From: Exophiala sp. HKRS030
Lineage: Eukaryota; Ascomycota; Eurotiomycetes; Chaetothyriales; Herpotrichiellaceae
Reading direction: 5' to 3'
DNA: 64,000 bases
Assembly (NCBI GenBank): GCA_023897205.1
Contig: JAHWDD010000002.1
Location: forward strand, 5,890,001 to 5,954,000
Part shown: positions 1 to 10,740 of the stretch, one piece after another
How positions within the stretch are numbered: position 1 is the first letter of the stretch
Layout: each line of letters begins with the position of its first letter
Made by a program: the position numbers and the translations under genes
The notes under the pieces: model-generated
What the model was told of the DNA's origin: nothing
The model's database searches: none
The model's input: only the letters and a program-made list of their open reading frames with translations

Positions 1-56
1 TCTGGCCAACGCACAGACGATGCTACATTACTCCAGCTTTACAAGCAGGGCATTCC

Positions 57-1151
57 ATGAAAATTTCACAAGCTTCCAAAAATGGAAAGTCAGGTCTCAG
101 AGCTGCAACGACCGAGTCAGCACCCAAGTTTCAGCCAATACAGATCTCTCGAGTCTCCGGTACATGGCAAACATCACATGTTGACGCGTTGCGCAATATC
201 TTAGTCCCCCACCTAGGGCCTAGTCCTTTCAGTACACTCCCAGCAGGAAGCCAAATTGTATCACACAATGAAGTCGTGCCAGAGTCAGAATTGGATGAAG
301 ATGGTGCAGAGATCAAGTATGCACCAGGTCCGCAATGGAAATTTCGAGTCTGGGCTGGAGCTAGCAGTGATTACCTGTCGCCGACGACTGATGCAGATGG
401 AAGGTCGAATGTCATTGAAGCCATTGAGACGATCGATGAGATCCGCTATACTGGTGACCCCAACGACGACGACTGCAAGGCATTCGTAACGATTGGCAAG
501 GTCTACAGAATCGCTGGGACTGAGACTGAATATAAGGACTCAAGCCCTCACAAAACCGACGTCCCATCGATAACTCTTATCAAAGAATCCAAGCGACTGT
601 GCTTCATGAAGCAAATTCCAGACAGTTTGAAAAGCGACAAAGCGGTAAAATCATTGCGGCCACCTCTCCACGACGAATCGACACACCTTGTTACGATGAC
701 GCCCACCCCAACACTCCTGTTCCGCTTTAGTGGTCTCACCGACAACGCGCACAAAATTCACTATGACCCTGAGTTCACCAAACAGATCTACGGGGTTCCA
801 AAACTCATCGTCCACGGACCGCTGACCGGAGTATTGATGCAAGAAGTCCTCAAGAAAGTACTGCTCAGCGGGTCAAAGGGGCTCGGCGACTCGAACTCGG
901 TGGTACCTCAATGGGTACATCGGTTCGAGTACAGAAATATAGCACCACTCTGGGTCGACGAAGAGATTACCATCGGATGTAGACCGCTGCCGCGTGGGAA
1001 TACCTCTTCAGGAGCCGAGGATGTGGACAAGCCAGCCTATCCACTTTCGTGGGAAACTTGGATTGAGTCTACAAAAGACGGAGTCACCAGCCTTGCTGTC
1101 AAGGGAAAGGCACTTGTAGGACCCTATCCCAATGGGCACAGACCTAAATAG
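57..1151 (+). CDS. HTD2: HTD2-like mitochondrial hydroxyacyl-thioester dehydratase (hotdog fold), 5' end uncertain
   Basis: Hotdog-fold protein of the HTD2/MaoC-like family, which in mitochondrial type II fatty acid synthesis dehydrates 3-hydroxyacyl-ACP to trans-2-enoyl-ACP. The signature lies in the second half (about residues 225-260): a stretch reading NAHKIHYDPEFTKQIYGVP followed by KLIVHGPLTGVLM, with the Asn-x-x-x-Ile-His-x-Asp pattern expected of the hydratase motif. The N-terminal half is the non-catalytic hotdog repeat usual in two-domain eukaryotic HTD2. The reading frame stays open from the ATG back to base 3 with no stop, so the true start and mitochondrial presequence may lie outside the window. 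The predicted product is 364 residues, somewhat longer than yeast Htd2. Family assignment is confident; the start is not. Confidence 0.8.
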   Translation: MKISQASKNGKSGLRAATTESAPKFQPIQISRVSGTWQTSHVDALRNILVPHLGPSPFSTLPAGSQIVSHNEVVPESELDEDGAEIKYAPGPQWKFRVWAGASSDYLSPTTDADGRSNVIEAIETIDEIRYTGDPNDDDCKAFVTIGKVYRIAGTETEYKDSSPHKTDVPSITLIKESKRLCFMKQIPDSLKSDKAVKSLRPPLHDESTHLVTMTPTPTLLFRFSGLTDNAHKIHYDPEFTKQIYGVPKLIVHGPLTGVLMQEVLKKVLLSGSKGLGDSNSVVPQWVHRFEYRNIAPLWVDEEITIGCRPLPRGNTSSGAEDVDKPAYPLSWETWIESTKDGVTSLAVKGKALVGPYPNGHRPK

Positions 1152-1820
1152 GGAAATGCAAATGCGAGCCACATATACAACGTAAAGGGGTATCCATGTG
1201 ACAAGCTTCCAAGAGTGGACTCCTAACCATGCAACATATCTTTGGAAACCTGGGGATGGACAATTAAAGACCGCAGATCAAGTCAGCGAAGCGAGTCTCG
1301 GAGCCATATTATCGGGACTTCCACTTCCGGTTGTGGTGTTTCTTCGTTCTTTATCCTACAGATCGAGACACCAAAATCGCCGTCTTCCGACGGTGATGCC
1401 AGTGGATTAAATCGGCAGCCACCGAGTTCAAGACGCATCTCAAGAGCATGCTGTATCGGGGTGTTGTGCGAAGGCATTTTTCATCCAACCAGGTGCTGTC
1501 CAGCTGTTGGACGGATGCCAAGCCTGTGGTTGAGTACTCCGTACATAGATATAAATTCATGAGGCTTCCTAACATAGAGCTAACAAGCAACCAGTCAATT
1601 TTGCTCGATTGAGATTTGCACCACAGTAGAGGTTCAGGTTTCAGGTTTTCATGGTTTCACAGTTCATGAGGTCCTCACAGGAGGATTTTCCAGGTCGATT
1701 CGATTGCACAAGTCAGGTTCGTTGGGGTTGGGGTTGTTGTAGTGTAGATAAATCCAGGCCGAGGCTCGCAACGAACAAGGCTGAAGCTAACCAAATCTCG
1801 AACCACGTCAACATCACATC
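1152..1820. other. Intergenic, no gene seen
   Basis: Holds the 3' flank of the HTD2-like gene and the promoter/5' UTR of the PQ-loop gene. Short overlapping frames at 1198-1590 have no ATG-led, family-like product. Nothing else is recognised. Confidence 0.6.
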
Positions 1821-3387
1821 ATGGCTGTGACTTCCCAACCCACCCTTGTACGTACACGACCTGACACACCACCCTCATCTTGCCTGCGACCCAATCTGTG
1901 CAGCATATCGCATACCAGCAAGTCGTCATGGACTGAAACTCTCTGTGTGTTAGAACACGGCCGCCATAGATCGGCATACCTCTTCCTCTCTTCTCTCCAT
2001 CGCAGACGTTCAAACAGGCAGAACACCAACTTGTCGAATACGTTGTCACCGCCTCTAGATCCTCCATCATGACCACACCAACCTCGCTATCGCCGTCGAC
2101 ACCACTCTCCCCACGCTGCGAAGAACTCTCCCACATCAGTTACACCAACTTCAGTCTCAGCCTGTAATGTTCCCCTCCGTCCCTCTCGCCCAGCTTGCAG
2201 AGATCTCCCATCTACCTTCCCCAAACCCGGAATCTAACACTCATGAACTCCCAACAGAGGCATCCTGCTGGGCATCCTAGTATCCTATCTCCCCCAACAC
2301 ATTCGCATCATCCGACGGCGGACAAGCTTCGGACTTTCTCCGTGGTTTGTGCTCCTTGGCACAACGAGTGGAACATGTGCATTTGCAAATATTTTGGTGC
2401 TGCCGAAGAGTCGTCAAGACGTGGCATGTTGCCGTGATGTCGATGGGTTTGCCTGTCTGGCTGGATTGTTAGGGATTGCGCAGGTCGGCGTGCAGTGGTC
2501 TTGTTTTACAATCATGTGAGTTTCCTCTTTTGTCTCAAGGGCTGGGTTGGAGTGGAAATGGATGTGCAAGGCGCTGGTGTTACACTGGACAAATTTGCAA
2601 AAGCAGTCAATGATGAGTAAATGGTGCGATAGCCATGGAAGTGCGCTGATGGCTGACGGTACGGCCTTTCTAGTTTACTGCTGTTCTTGATCTTCTTTCC
2701 TCGCAACAACACTTCAGCGTTGGAGACAACTTCATCAACAGCCACTACGCCGACCGGAGTAGCGAATTCGACGGGACGAATTCAGTCTCAGACGTCTGCC
2801 AATGCAAATGGCACTATTGACAACGATGCTGAACCACTTGGTACAACTACAACTACTGTTGTAAAACCCCTTACCCATTCATCACCACCACACCAGCATT
2901 CACAAAAACAACATCTCCCACCAACATATCGGCTGGCCGTCTTCGTCACCTTCCTCTCGATCCTTCACCTCATAGTCACACTCGTGCTCTCTGCGGCGAT
3001 CGTCCTCTTAGCACCACAACATGCGCAATCACTCGCCAACGTATTGGGCCTGCTGTCAACACTACTTGCGTCGATCCAATACTTCCCGCAGATTCATACG
3101 ACGTGGGTGTTGAAAGCCGTGGGCTCGTTGAGCATCCCGATGATGTGCATCCAGACGCCTGGAAGTTTCGTGTGGGCGGGGAGTTTGGCAGCGAGATTCG
3201 GCAAGGAGGGCTGGAGTACTTGGGGGTTTATCTGGTCACGGGCTGTTTACAGGGCACCTTGTTAGTTATGGGGATTTGGTTTGAGTTGAGGAATAGGAAG
3301 AGGACTGGAGAGGCAGGTACTTTGGCCGTGGAAGGAGAAGAGCAGGAAGATACAGAGGATACTCCGTTGCTCGCGAATAGGGATTAG
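1821..3387 (+). CDS. PQ-loop repeat membrane protein, four exons, one frameshift in a G run
   Basis: Seven-helix PQ-loop family protein, relatives of which are lysosomal/vacuolar amino-acid exporters and ER/Golgi proteins. I read exons 1821-1847, 2006-2163, 2258-2515 and 2674-3387; all three introns are GT-AG and keep frame. The first PQ loop is YLPQHIRIIRRRTSFGLSP at the start of exon 3, the second is QYFPQIHTTW in exon 4, followed by a conserved SLSIPMM. A Ser/Thr-rich linker separates the halves. At 3222-3226 (five Gs) the frame slips: upstream reads GWSTWG, while the conserved continuation VYLVTGCLQGTLL lies in the frame one base back. Adding one G restores a 385-residue product ending in an acidic tail. 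A 37-nt intron spanning the slip is too short and would delete conserved residues, so a consensus error is the likeliest cause. Substrate unknown. Confidence 0.82.
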
Positions 3388-3529
3388 GCCATATACAATA
3401 CAGCGTCCTAAATGCTATACTCGCAAACCACCCCCAGGCCCAATGGAAGCAAGTCACCTCCTTTACTTGCGACTTCTCAAAGGACTCGATGAATGTACAA
3501 GTCTTTCAGACGGTATCCATTGCCCAGTG

Positions 3530-4658
3530 TCACAACAGACCTGGTTGCGGCTTTGAAGAAGACCATCCGTGGGGCTTGGGTTCTTCTGGAGCATGTGCTT
3601 TCCCATCAGCGATTGCAGTCATCTCCTCGAGTTCTTTGTCGGTAGTGCCTTCAACCGCTGGCTGTCCGCTCTCACTACTGAGTTTCTTGCGACCGGAGAT
3701 CTCGATACCATATTTCAAACAGTCAAAATCTTCCAGGGACGATAAGAGCTCACCCCAGCCATCACCAACAGTTCCAACATGGCCTGGGCTTCCTGCTAGA
3801 GGAATGCCCTCTGCATGGTCTAAATCGTCTTCTTTGTGTTCTCCTGTCTCGCCGGCCAGGACTTGCTCTTCTCGGCCTTGATATACTTCCAGTAAACCTG
3901 GATGAGGCACCCATACCACCCTCATGCCAGCTCTTCTGCCCGCCTCAACGCCTGGCACACTGTCTTCGAACACCAGGCACTCTTCTGGTTGGATCGGTCT
4001 TTCCCCTTCTTGTTCGGCTTCTATAGATTCGTTGATGGTTTGGAGTGCCAAAAGGTAGATGTCCGGGAGTGGTTTCCCTCTGCCGGTAGGTATGCGGCTA
4101 TCGTCACCCACGATCTTATGTCTTTCAGGGAACACGCTAAACAAATCCTGCATGTTTTTGGTTTTGATCTCATAATTCTTGGAATGACTGCTAGTTGCCA
4201 GCGCCAGTCTGATTCTCCTCCCGCGATCAGGGCTCCTCAAATCCGCAGATTGTCTACTTGTAGCAGTTGATAATCTCTTTAGTAGGGCCTCTACACCCGG
4301 AAGTGGTTTGCAATTCTTGAAGGCTTCAGCTTGGAGTTCGATTTGTCTCTTGTAGAAGTCTTCGCGTGAAATGGGAAGTTGAGCCCATTGGTGGAAGATT
4401 TTACCCGCAGCTGGACCGGGTCTACCTTGTAATTGGGCCTTGATAGTCCAAGGAAGATCGGGACGACCATTTTCACGTAGGATGGTATTGGTAACGAGAG
4501 TGTAGGCGTCTTCGCTGTCTATGAGGAGGCCATCCATGTCGAAGATACATGCACGGATTGGAGGAAAGCTACAGGGTTTGTTTAGTGGCATTCTCCTGGG
4601 TACGTAGTGGAGATACAGACCTGGTTCGAGCATTGGAGCCAGTACCGGATGTCGCCAT
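3530..4658 (-). CDS. HAD-superfamily phosphatase (pseudouridine-5'-phosphatase/GS1-like), two exons
   Basis: HAD-like hydrolase that should dephosphorylate a small phosphorylated metabolite in the cytosol. Motif I is FDMDGLLIDSED close to the N-terminus; a cap region follows (LQGRPGPAAGKIFHQW). Motif II is LALATSS, and motif IV is CLVFEDSVPGVEAGRRAGM. I chose the ATG at 4658: exon 1 (4658-4621) encodes MATSGTGSNART, an intron of 52 nt (4620-4569) follows, and exon 2 begins FPPIRACIFDMDG. A frame read straight through the intron would give an implausible N-terminus. The product is 358 residues, about 100 longer than typical HDHD1/GS1 enzymes, because of an acidic, low-complexity C-terminal tail of unknown role. 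Substrate cannot be named from sequence. Its 3' end faces the PQ-loop gene convergently. Confidence 0.85.
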
Positions 4659-5133
4659 GATGTTTGAGTCTTGATTAGGCCAAATGAAGGAATGGATTTA
4701 CTGTGAATACAGACGAAGCGGGTGAAAGGTCAAAGACGGAGTGAAAGTAAGAGAAGCGGAGTGTGGAAACCACGATCAGCGTAGTCGCTGACAGACATAA
4801 ATGAAGAAATACTCTCTGAATCGGGAAGTTCCCCCTCGATCAATTTCCTTGATCTTCAGTACCTGCAGCACCAGCGCCATCAAACCTTGATTGCTTCTAC
4901 CGTCATTCTCTGTAACCCTTTTCTCTCTTCTTGGTAAGAATCATGGTGGGGGAGGGGGATGATCAACGGACAACATTTTGCCGAAGGGCCGGAATCGCCG
5001 AGTTCCACGTGGTAGGGTTGGCGCCTCGATTGACATCATTTTCCCTTTACGAAATTCCATCAACACCGCATGTTTGTTCCATACAGCCTTGGTAGATATA
5101 CCTCATATCATCCGATAGGAGACTCCCTCGATC
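4659..5133. promoter_or_regulatory. Shared divergent promoter region, HAD phosphatase / TTC1-like gene
   Basis: The two flanking genes are transcribed away from each other, so this 475 bp must hold both promoters. No individual binding site can be assigned with confidence. Confidence 0.5.
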
Positions 5134-6228
5134 ATGTCTTTCAAGGCTACGGGTCCAAAAACTCGTCCAGATCCTGTCAAACCACCTCGACCTTCCTCCC
5201 CAACTACCACCCTTCCACAACCGCCGTCATGGAGCAAGCAGGCAGGTTCCAGACGCTCTTCCACCTCCTCTACCAATTCTGATGCATCCTTTCATTCGGC
5301 AAGGTTTGCTCCATTAGAAGAGTCCGCCATGATCGAGTCTTCCCACAAGCTGAAAGCTGAAGCCAACACACAGTTTGCAAAGCAGGATTACACTCAAGCC
5401 ATTTCCACTTATGATCGAGCACTCGCCGAACTTCCAAATTATCTTGACTACGAAATGGCTGTGCTGCAGAGTAACATTGCTGCATGCCATCTAAGACTTG
5501 AACAGTGGAAACTGGCGGTTCAAAGTTGTGAAAAGGGTCTGGACGGCTTGGAGAGAGAGCTACCGATTCAGCCAAAAAAGAAGAAGAACAAGTCCAAGAG
5601 CAAGAGCAAGAACAAGAACAAGAACAAATCTCCTCAAAGCGGACAGAGAGCCGGGCTAAACTCCGATACAGAGTCTGACGTGGAAACCTCAGTGCCCATA
5701 CCCTCACAATCACAGGATCAAATCATTGAACTGGACTCGTCAGCAGACGAGGCCGAAGTCCTCGCCAACCTCAATCTCTCTGACCAACGCAGGGCCGACA
5801 TCCACCGCATCCGTACAAAACTCTTACTTCGTCGCGCTCGAGCTCGCTCTTGCCTCCCAAATGCTTCCAAGACCACAGACCCCGAAGAGGTCAACGACAA
5901 GTCCAAACCCAGACTCGACACTGACTTCACATCCACGTGGTCGACTTTATCAGCCGCTCTAGCAGATTATCAACTCTTGGCGACTCCTCCATATTTCGAC
6001 ACTCTCCCCACGGCAGATCAGAAGACTGTCCGACAGGCCCTGGTGACCTTGCCGCCTCAAGTCGAAAAGGCGAAGGAGAAAGAAGTCGGCGAGATGATGG
6101 CTAAGCTGAAAGATTTGGGGAATGGTATACTCAAACCATTCGGACTGAGCACAGATATGTTCAAGGTCCAGCAAGGAGAAGGTGGAGGATATAGTCTGAA
6201 TTTTGACGCCGGAGGTGGCAAGAAATGA
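5134..6228 (+). CDS. TTC1-like tetratricopeptide repeat protein with Lys/Asn-rich insert
   Basis: TPR adaptor resembling metazoan TTC1. A disordered Pro/Ser-rich N-terminus (about 1-60) is followed by TPR helices from KLKAEANTQFAKQDYTQAIS through MAVLQSNIAACHLRLEQWKLAVQSCEKGL. A very basic low-complexity insert rich in KSK/NKNK repeats (about 148-170) and an acidic stretch then interrupt the TPR array; helices resume at RADIHRIRTKLLLRRARA and SAALADYQLL. The C-terminus, GNGILKPFGLSTDMFKVQQG, is the family hallmark. Family knowledge suggests a co-chaperone-like or signalling adaptor role; the exact partner cannot be read here. No intron is needed. 364 residues. The divergent neighbour is the HAD phosphatase. 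Confidence 0.82.
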   Translation: MSFKATGPKTRPDPVKPPRPSSPTTTLPQPPSWSKQAGSRRSSTSSTNSDASFHSARFAPLEESAMIESSHKLKAEANTQFAKQDYTQAISTYDRALAELPNYLDYEMAVLQSNIAACHLRLEQWKLAVQSCEKGLDGLERELPIQPKKKKNKSKSKSKNKNKNKSPQSGQRAGLNSDTESDVETSVPIPSQSQDQIIELDSSADEAEVLANLNLSDQRRADIHRIRTKLLLRRARARSCLPNASKTTDPEEVNDKSKPRLDTDFTSTWSTLSAALADYQLLATPPYFDTLPTADQKTVRQALVTLPPQVEKAKEKEVGEMMAKLKDLGNGILKPFGLSTDMFKVQQGEGGGYSLNFDAGGGKK

Positions 6229-8245
6229 GGTCATCTCTTCTTAGAGAATAAATAATGGGTTGTTTGTGAAAACAGAATTGTGTCATTTAACGAGCTTCGT
6301 GATGCGCAAGAGCCCAACGCCTGGCCCAGACGTCCGGGTCTGCACGGCCAAGGAGCTGGTGTTAGAATATCTGTTCTGACTGGTTTCGTCTAGAAGTCCA
6401 GAAGAGGAAGAATAGATAGCACTACGAACCCGCACGACGACTAAGGTCTACTGGATGTGAACCCCATATCATGTCGTCGCACTCCTATTGGATTGCATTG
6501 CATTGCGTGAGTGAATCGTGACCCGTCAAAGCAATAGTCTTATTTTGTTTGAATCTGTATCTTCCACTGCTGCTACTGCGGCCGCTGCTGATACTGACTA
6601 TGTTCATCCACGCAATACAATACGTTGAACAAGCCCAACGCTCCTGCCATCACCCCTACAATTCGAACTATCAAGAGCTATATGTTGCAATATCGTTGCA
6701 ATATCGCTGCTTTCCGCTTCGAGTTTCGAATTAGCGGAGCCATACTCCTGGAGCACTTTAGTCAGACTAGGTTTTCGTCGTCGGTCGTCGACAAGTGAAC
6801 CAACTAATGAGCGAACCAAAAAAAGCAAAAAGTCGGCGATTTCACCACATCACATTACATCACATCATACCTTCATACGTAGTAATTAGTAAGCGTGTGT
6901 AGTGTGAATTTTCACGATAGAGAAAGGGAGGAGCGTGGTGGTGTTTACAACGAACGAACGAACGAACGAACGAACGACGGACGAGGTGGCACACGCGCGG
7001 GCGGAAATTGAATGAAAGAGAAGTGCAGTCTCAAGATGCAAGAGGCAAAAGGAAATCTCGCGACTACTGGCTACTGACTACTGTCTAGATGAACAGAACA
7101 GAACAGAGTCACGGCCTATCGACAATGGACATATCGCGCGTGCGTGCGAATGGAATGCGAAGCACAGTCAGAACTAGGAGCGGAATCATGGAAAAGAGAA
7201 TTTCTATCTGGTGGGGAGGACCTTTGTGTCTCTCGCGCGACTAAGTAATCGTACAATACAATGCAATGCAATGCGCGGCTGGCTATCTGGGTAGCGGTTC
7301 GGCCATAGGTAGTAGGCAGAACAAAGAAGAAAAAAAGAAAAGAAAACGTTGTGGATTGCCTTTGTGTCCTGGTTTTTCGGTGTTTTCTTGCTTTCATTTC
7401 ATTCATCCAATCATTCATCCAATCATCCATTCATGATGTCTAATTCGTTCAATCCCTTTTGTCTTTCTTGGTAACAACAGTCAATGTCCAAGGTACTGTT
7501 GCCGTGAGGTTGATTGATCGATTGCTCGGTTTAGTTCGTGTCCTTTGTGTGTCCAAAAGAAAGCCCTTTGTGAATGGTCATGTGATGTTGTTGGTGATCA
7601 TGAGTCCTGAAAGCCGGCGCAGTAAAAAAGAAAAGATGGAATAACATGAGTCGATAGTCGCGTCGCTATGATTGCGCCAACGGCGATGCCGGTGAACATA
7701 AGGAAAAAAAGAAAAAGGTGCAATTTCTGGGGTATCTAATGCATGGTGTAACTCCGCCGGTGAATCATGGAATCGTTCAGTTCATTCATTTGTGTGACTT
7801 TATGTGCGTGATAGCTTGCCTCGGCTAAGATAAGTCGTTTAGTCATGTGAACTTGAATGCGTAGTATCTGCCTTCAGGTTTAAGTATGCGCAATTCTGCA
7901 TAACGGTTGTCTAAAGTTGTTCGTAACAAGGAGGAGGGAAAGGGCCTAAAACATTGGTAAAATAGTGGCGCAGATCGGCAGGCTTTCATGTGTTGCGTAT
8001 TTGTCAAGTGTCCATTCAGTTGTCTTCATTTCAATAGTATCCAACGTGATCCTTTGGGTTTGATCGTGACGCGAAATGAACATAGAGTCTTGCGAACTGG
8101 AATGGTAGGCGACAAATACCAAATGAAGCCCGGTTGATGTCGATATGGAAGCACTTGCGAAATGACGCTCTGAGTCGATATGGTAGACAAAGTAGTTGCT
8201 CTTTGAGCCCGAAATCTTGATGTGGAGATGAAGAATGGAAAGACA
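6229..8245. other. 2 kb gene-poor interval, low complexity
   Basis: No frame on either strand looks like a protein. The stretch contains many short direct repeats (CGAA tandem array at 6951-6974, repeated ATTCATCCA-type units near 7385-7430, CAATG repeats near 7260) and A-rich runs. It may be long 3' UTRs of the two convergent neighbours or an unannotated non-coding transcript. Confidence 0.5.
6951..6974. repeat. Tetranucleotide microsatellite (CGAA)x6
   Basis: Six perfect copies of CGAA read directly from the sequence, in a non-coding interval. Confidence 0.95.
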
Positions 8246-10084
8246 TTAGGCGTCTTCATAGTCCGCATCAACCTCGACATTGTCGCCAGGCTCGAAAGTA
8301 TCTGCACTCGATCTCGGGTCCGAAATGGTTTCTTGCTCGCTGGCATGGACATTGACATTGTCATCGATCGAGGTTGGCATGATGAGACCCGCTGTTGAGG
8401 TAGTCATTTCAGTGTGGCTGGTGGTTTGATTTGCCGGATTCGGTGCCATACTGTTATCAAAACCATCTCCAAATTGAAATGCGGTCTGGGATTGGTCCTC
8501 GAATTGGGATGTGTCATGCAATCCTAGACTTTCAGCAGTAGAAGTATGTCTAGTCGGTGGCTTGCTTTCATATGCAGGCGAATAATTTTGAGCCATACTG
8601 ACAGCCCTGGAGGACGCTTGAGGCAAAACTGTTCGAAAAGCAGCACCACGATTCTGATTCTGATAAGTGCGACCTCGGTTCTGCATGGCAGCAAGGTTTC
8701 GTCTGACTGAGATGGGTGTTTGCTGGTAAAAATGCTGATTGGAATGAGCCAGATTTGCACCTCCCATATTCTGTTGAGGCATCTGAGACATTTGAGTCAT
8801 GAATGCATTCGCTGGTGTAGCCTGATAGTAGCCTGGTGTTGACTGCTGCTGAAAACCAGAATTTGGCATAGATCGGTGCATCTGTCGTGGAGGACGGACA
8901 TCATAGCCGCCAGCAAACATATTATTTGCTTGTTCCATGGTTTCAGACTGCATTGAATTGAATCCGAGACGCGATGGGAAAGGGGACTGTCGAGAGCGGA
9001 TCATACCAGCTCCTCCAGAGTTTGAAGGATAGGGTGCGTTTGGGTGCATTGATGCCATATGTTCCTGTCCATGAGCCATGGGGCTGCTTAGACCAGTGTC
9101 GGAAGAATAGTTCTGCGGGGATGCCATCATCGAGGGAGCTGCAAAAGGCATATTGATACCATGCGTAACACTGTTGCTGTGCTGCGAAGGAATTTGATGC
9201 ATTGGTTGGTTAATCTGATTCAGTGTGTTTTGCTGCTCTTCACCGAGGTAATCAGCATCACTATCAGTCAGCTCTGCAATCGCATTATTGGCCTTGCGAC
9301 GCTTTGCTTCTCGGTCCTTCTCCTGTTCCTCCTTACCACGTTTCATGATCTCGGCCTTTTTTCCGTTCAGCTTGCGGTTTGACTCAACACGAAGGCGATT
9401 TGCCTCGGGATCATCGATGAACTTGTACACAAAAGGGACATCGAAGAGATGTTTACAGATAGTCTTCGATGTCGCCATAGTCATAACGACCGAGTCGAAT
9501 CGTTGTGCGAAGTTCATTTCCTTCGGCTTGAAACGAAATTTGCCAGGCTCATGCGCTTCGACCAAATTTCCTGTGTGTAAGGATCTCTGTTCAATTGCAT
9601 CGAAGATCTCCCAACATTTGACCTCCACAAGCCGATTGTCGTGACGCTCTTCGATGAAGGCACGCTTCATGTCCTCCCGATCTGTACAGTGAGGAGTGAC
9701 TGACTTGAAGGCAATGTAGAGAGCTTTGACGTGAGCTTTCTTCTGATCAGTACTTTGAGGAATAGTGTCATCGTTCGCAGCTCTGCCGTCGAGAAGAAGG
9801 CGACGATACTCCTCGGCGCTATTGCGGTCAGAAAAGAAGGTGGTGCGGAACTCATTTCTCAATCGATTGGGTTGCATGAGATTTTCCGAGGTGGTGATAT
9901 ATGCTGGAACGACATTCTTGTATGGGCCGTGACCACGCTGATTGAGAGGGACGGCTAGATTCATTTGATATTGGGAAGCGGCCTCATCATGGGATCTGGC
10001 CTCGTCCAAGCGGATTGGGCATGTCTTGTCATCATGGAGACCCGGCACCGAGGCTTGCGCTGGCGCAGGGTATCTGCGCGCCAT
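8246..10084 (-). CDS. Fungal conserved protein with basic helical core and Q/N-rich C-terminus
   Basis: Single-exon 612-residue protein with no family I can name. The N-terminal half (about 50-240) looks folded and mixed helical (GPYKNVVPAYITTSEN, AHVKALYIAFKSVTPHCTDR, FAQRFDSVVMTMATSKTICKHLF); I have the impression similar proteins occur in other Pezizomycotina. It is followed by a charged coiled-coil-like stretch, KRGKEEQEKDREAKRRK, which could act as a nuclear localisation signal. The second half is disordered and rich in Gln, Asn, Ser, Met and Pro, as in fungal transcriptional regulators, and ends in an acidic tail. The ATG at 10084 gives MARRYPAPAQ. A nuclear regulatory role is inference from composition only. 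Confidence 0.75.
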   Translation of the reverse strand: MARRYPAPAQASVPGLHDDKTCPIRLDEARSHDEAASQYQMNLAVPLNQRGHGPYKNVVPAYITTSENLMQPNRLRNEFRTTFFSDRNSAEEYRRLLLDGRAANDDTIPQSTDQKKAHVKALYIAFKSVTPHCTDREDMKRAFIEERHDNRLVEVKCWEIFDAIEQRSLHTGNLVEAHEPGKFRFKPKEMNFAQRFDSVVMTMATSKTICKHLFDVPFVYKFIDDPEANRLRVESNRKLNGKKAEIMKRGKEEQEKDREAKRRKANNAIAELTDSDADYLGEEQQNTLNQINQPMHQIPSQHSNSVTHGINMPFAAPSMMASPQNYSSDTGLSSPMAHGQEHMASMHPNAPYPSNSGGAGMIRSRQSPFPSRLGFNSMQSETMEQANNMFAGGYDVRPPRQMHRSMPNSGFQQQSTPGYYQATPANAFMTQMSQMPQQNMGGANLAHSNQHFYQQTPISVRRNLAAMQNRGRTYQNQNRGAAFRTVLPQASSRAVSMAQNYSPAYESKPPTRHTSTAESLGLHDTSQFEDQSQTAFQFGDGFDNSMAPNPANQTTSHTEMTTSTAGLIMPTSIDDNVNVHASEQETISDPRSSADTFEPGDNVEVDADYEDA

Positions 10085-10740
10085 GATCTGGCAGCGCTGT
10101 GTTGATTGTTGATCTGAAGAAGAACAGCTTGAAGATTAGGATGAGAACGATGGTTGTTACCCAGTAGTGGTGAAAGGAAGAGGGAAGAAGTGGTGAATCG
10201 ATATTTAAGAAGATGGAGAGGACAGTCAAGTTGAGATGTTGTCAATGACTGATGCGAGACATTGAAAGAAAAGAGCGAGGTGACGAGGTGAAAAGGACCT
10301 TGTGACAGACAATGCCGGCAAGTCCCGGAGCCTTCACGTCTTGATATCTCTTCACGCCTCTGATCTGGAAATTGATCTTGATGCACGAGATCCAACCAAT
10401 GCCAGGACGTACCAAGGCAGTCTTGAATCAAACCCTTTGATCTGCCTTTGTGATTCTGACGTTGGTTATTGTTGGTTATTGTGATTTGATTGTCCTTGAA
10501 CACCCCTCGATTGTCTTGACTGTATTGACCATCTGTTGTGTCATGAGCGTGAACCATGTGAGCACCCAGATCCCAATCTTTTCGTACTAGCGTGGTTGAA
10601 AGAACTAATATGAGTGAATGTTGTGATGAGGGGGTGTCGAGCGCGTTCGTTGGACGTGGGAACATCAATCCAGGCAAACCTTCAGTTGAAACGCCAGTTT
10701 TGATTTGTTATTGAAGCAGTACTCCTCTTTGTCGGTTTCA
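10085..10740. promoter_or_regulatory. 5' region of the Q/N-rich protein gene
   Basis: Lies between the minus-strand 612-residue gene and the start of the decayed plus-strand gene, so it holds the promoter and a probable long 5' UTR. A 238-codon frame crosses it on the minus strand but overlaps the start of the real gene and is compositionally unconvincing. Confidence 0.45.

Noticed and set aside
3215..3251. 37-nt intron to explain the PQ-loop frame change
   Set aside because: Too short for a fungal intron and would remove the conserved STWGVYLVTG stretch.
9961..10677. 238-codon minus-strand frame upstream of the Q/N-rich gene
   Set aside because: It overlaps the start of the real gene and its composition is random-looking; more likely leader DNA.
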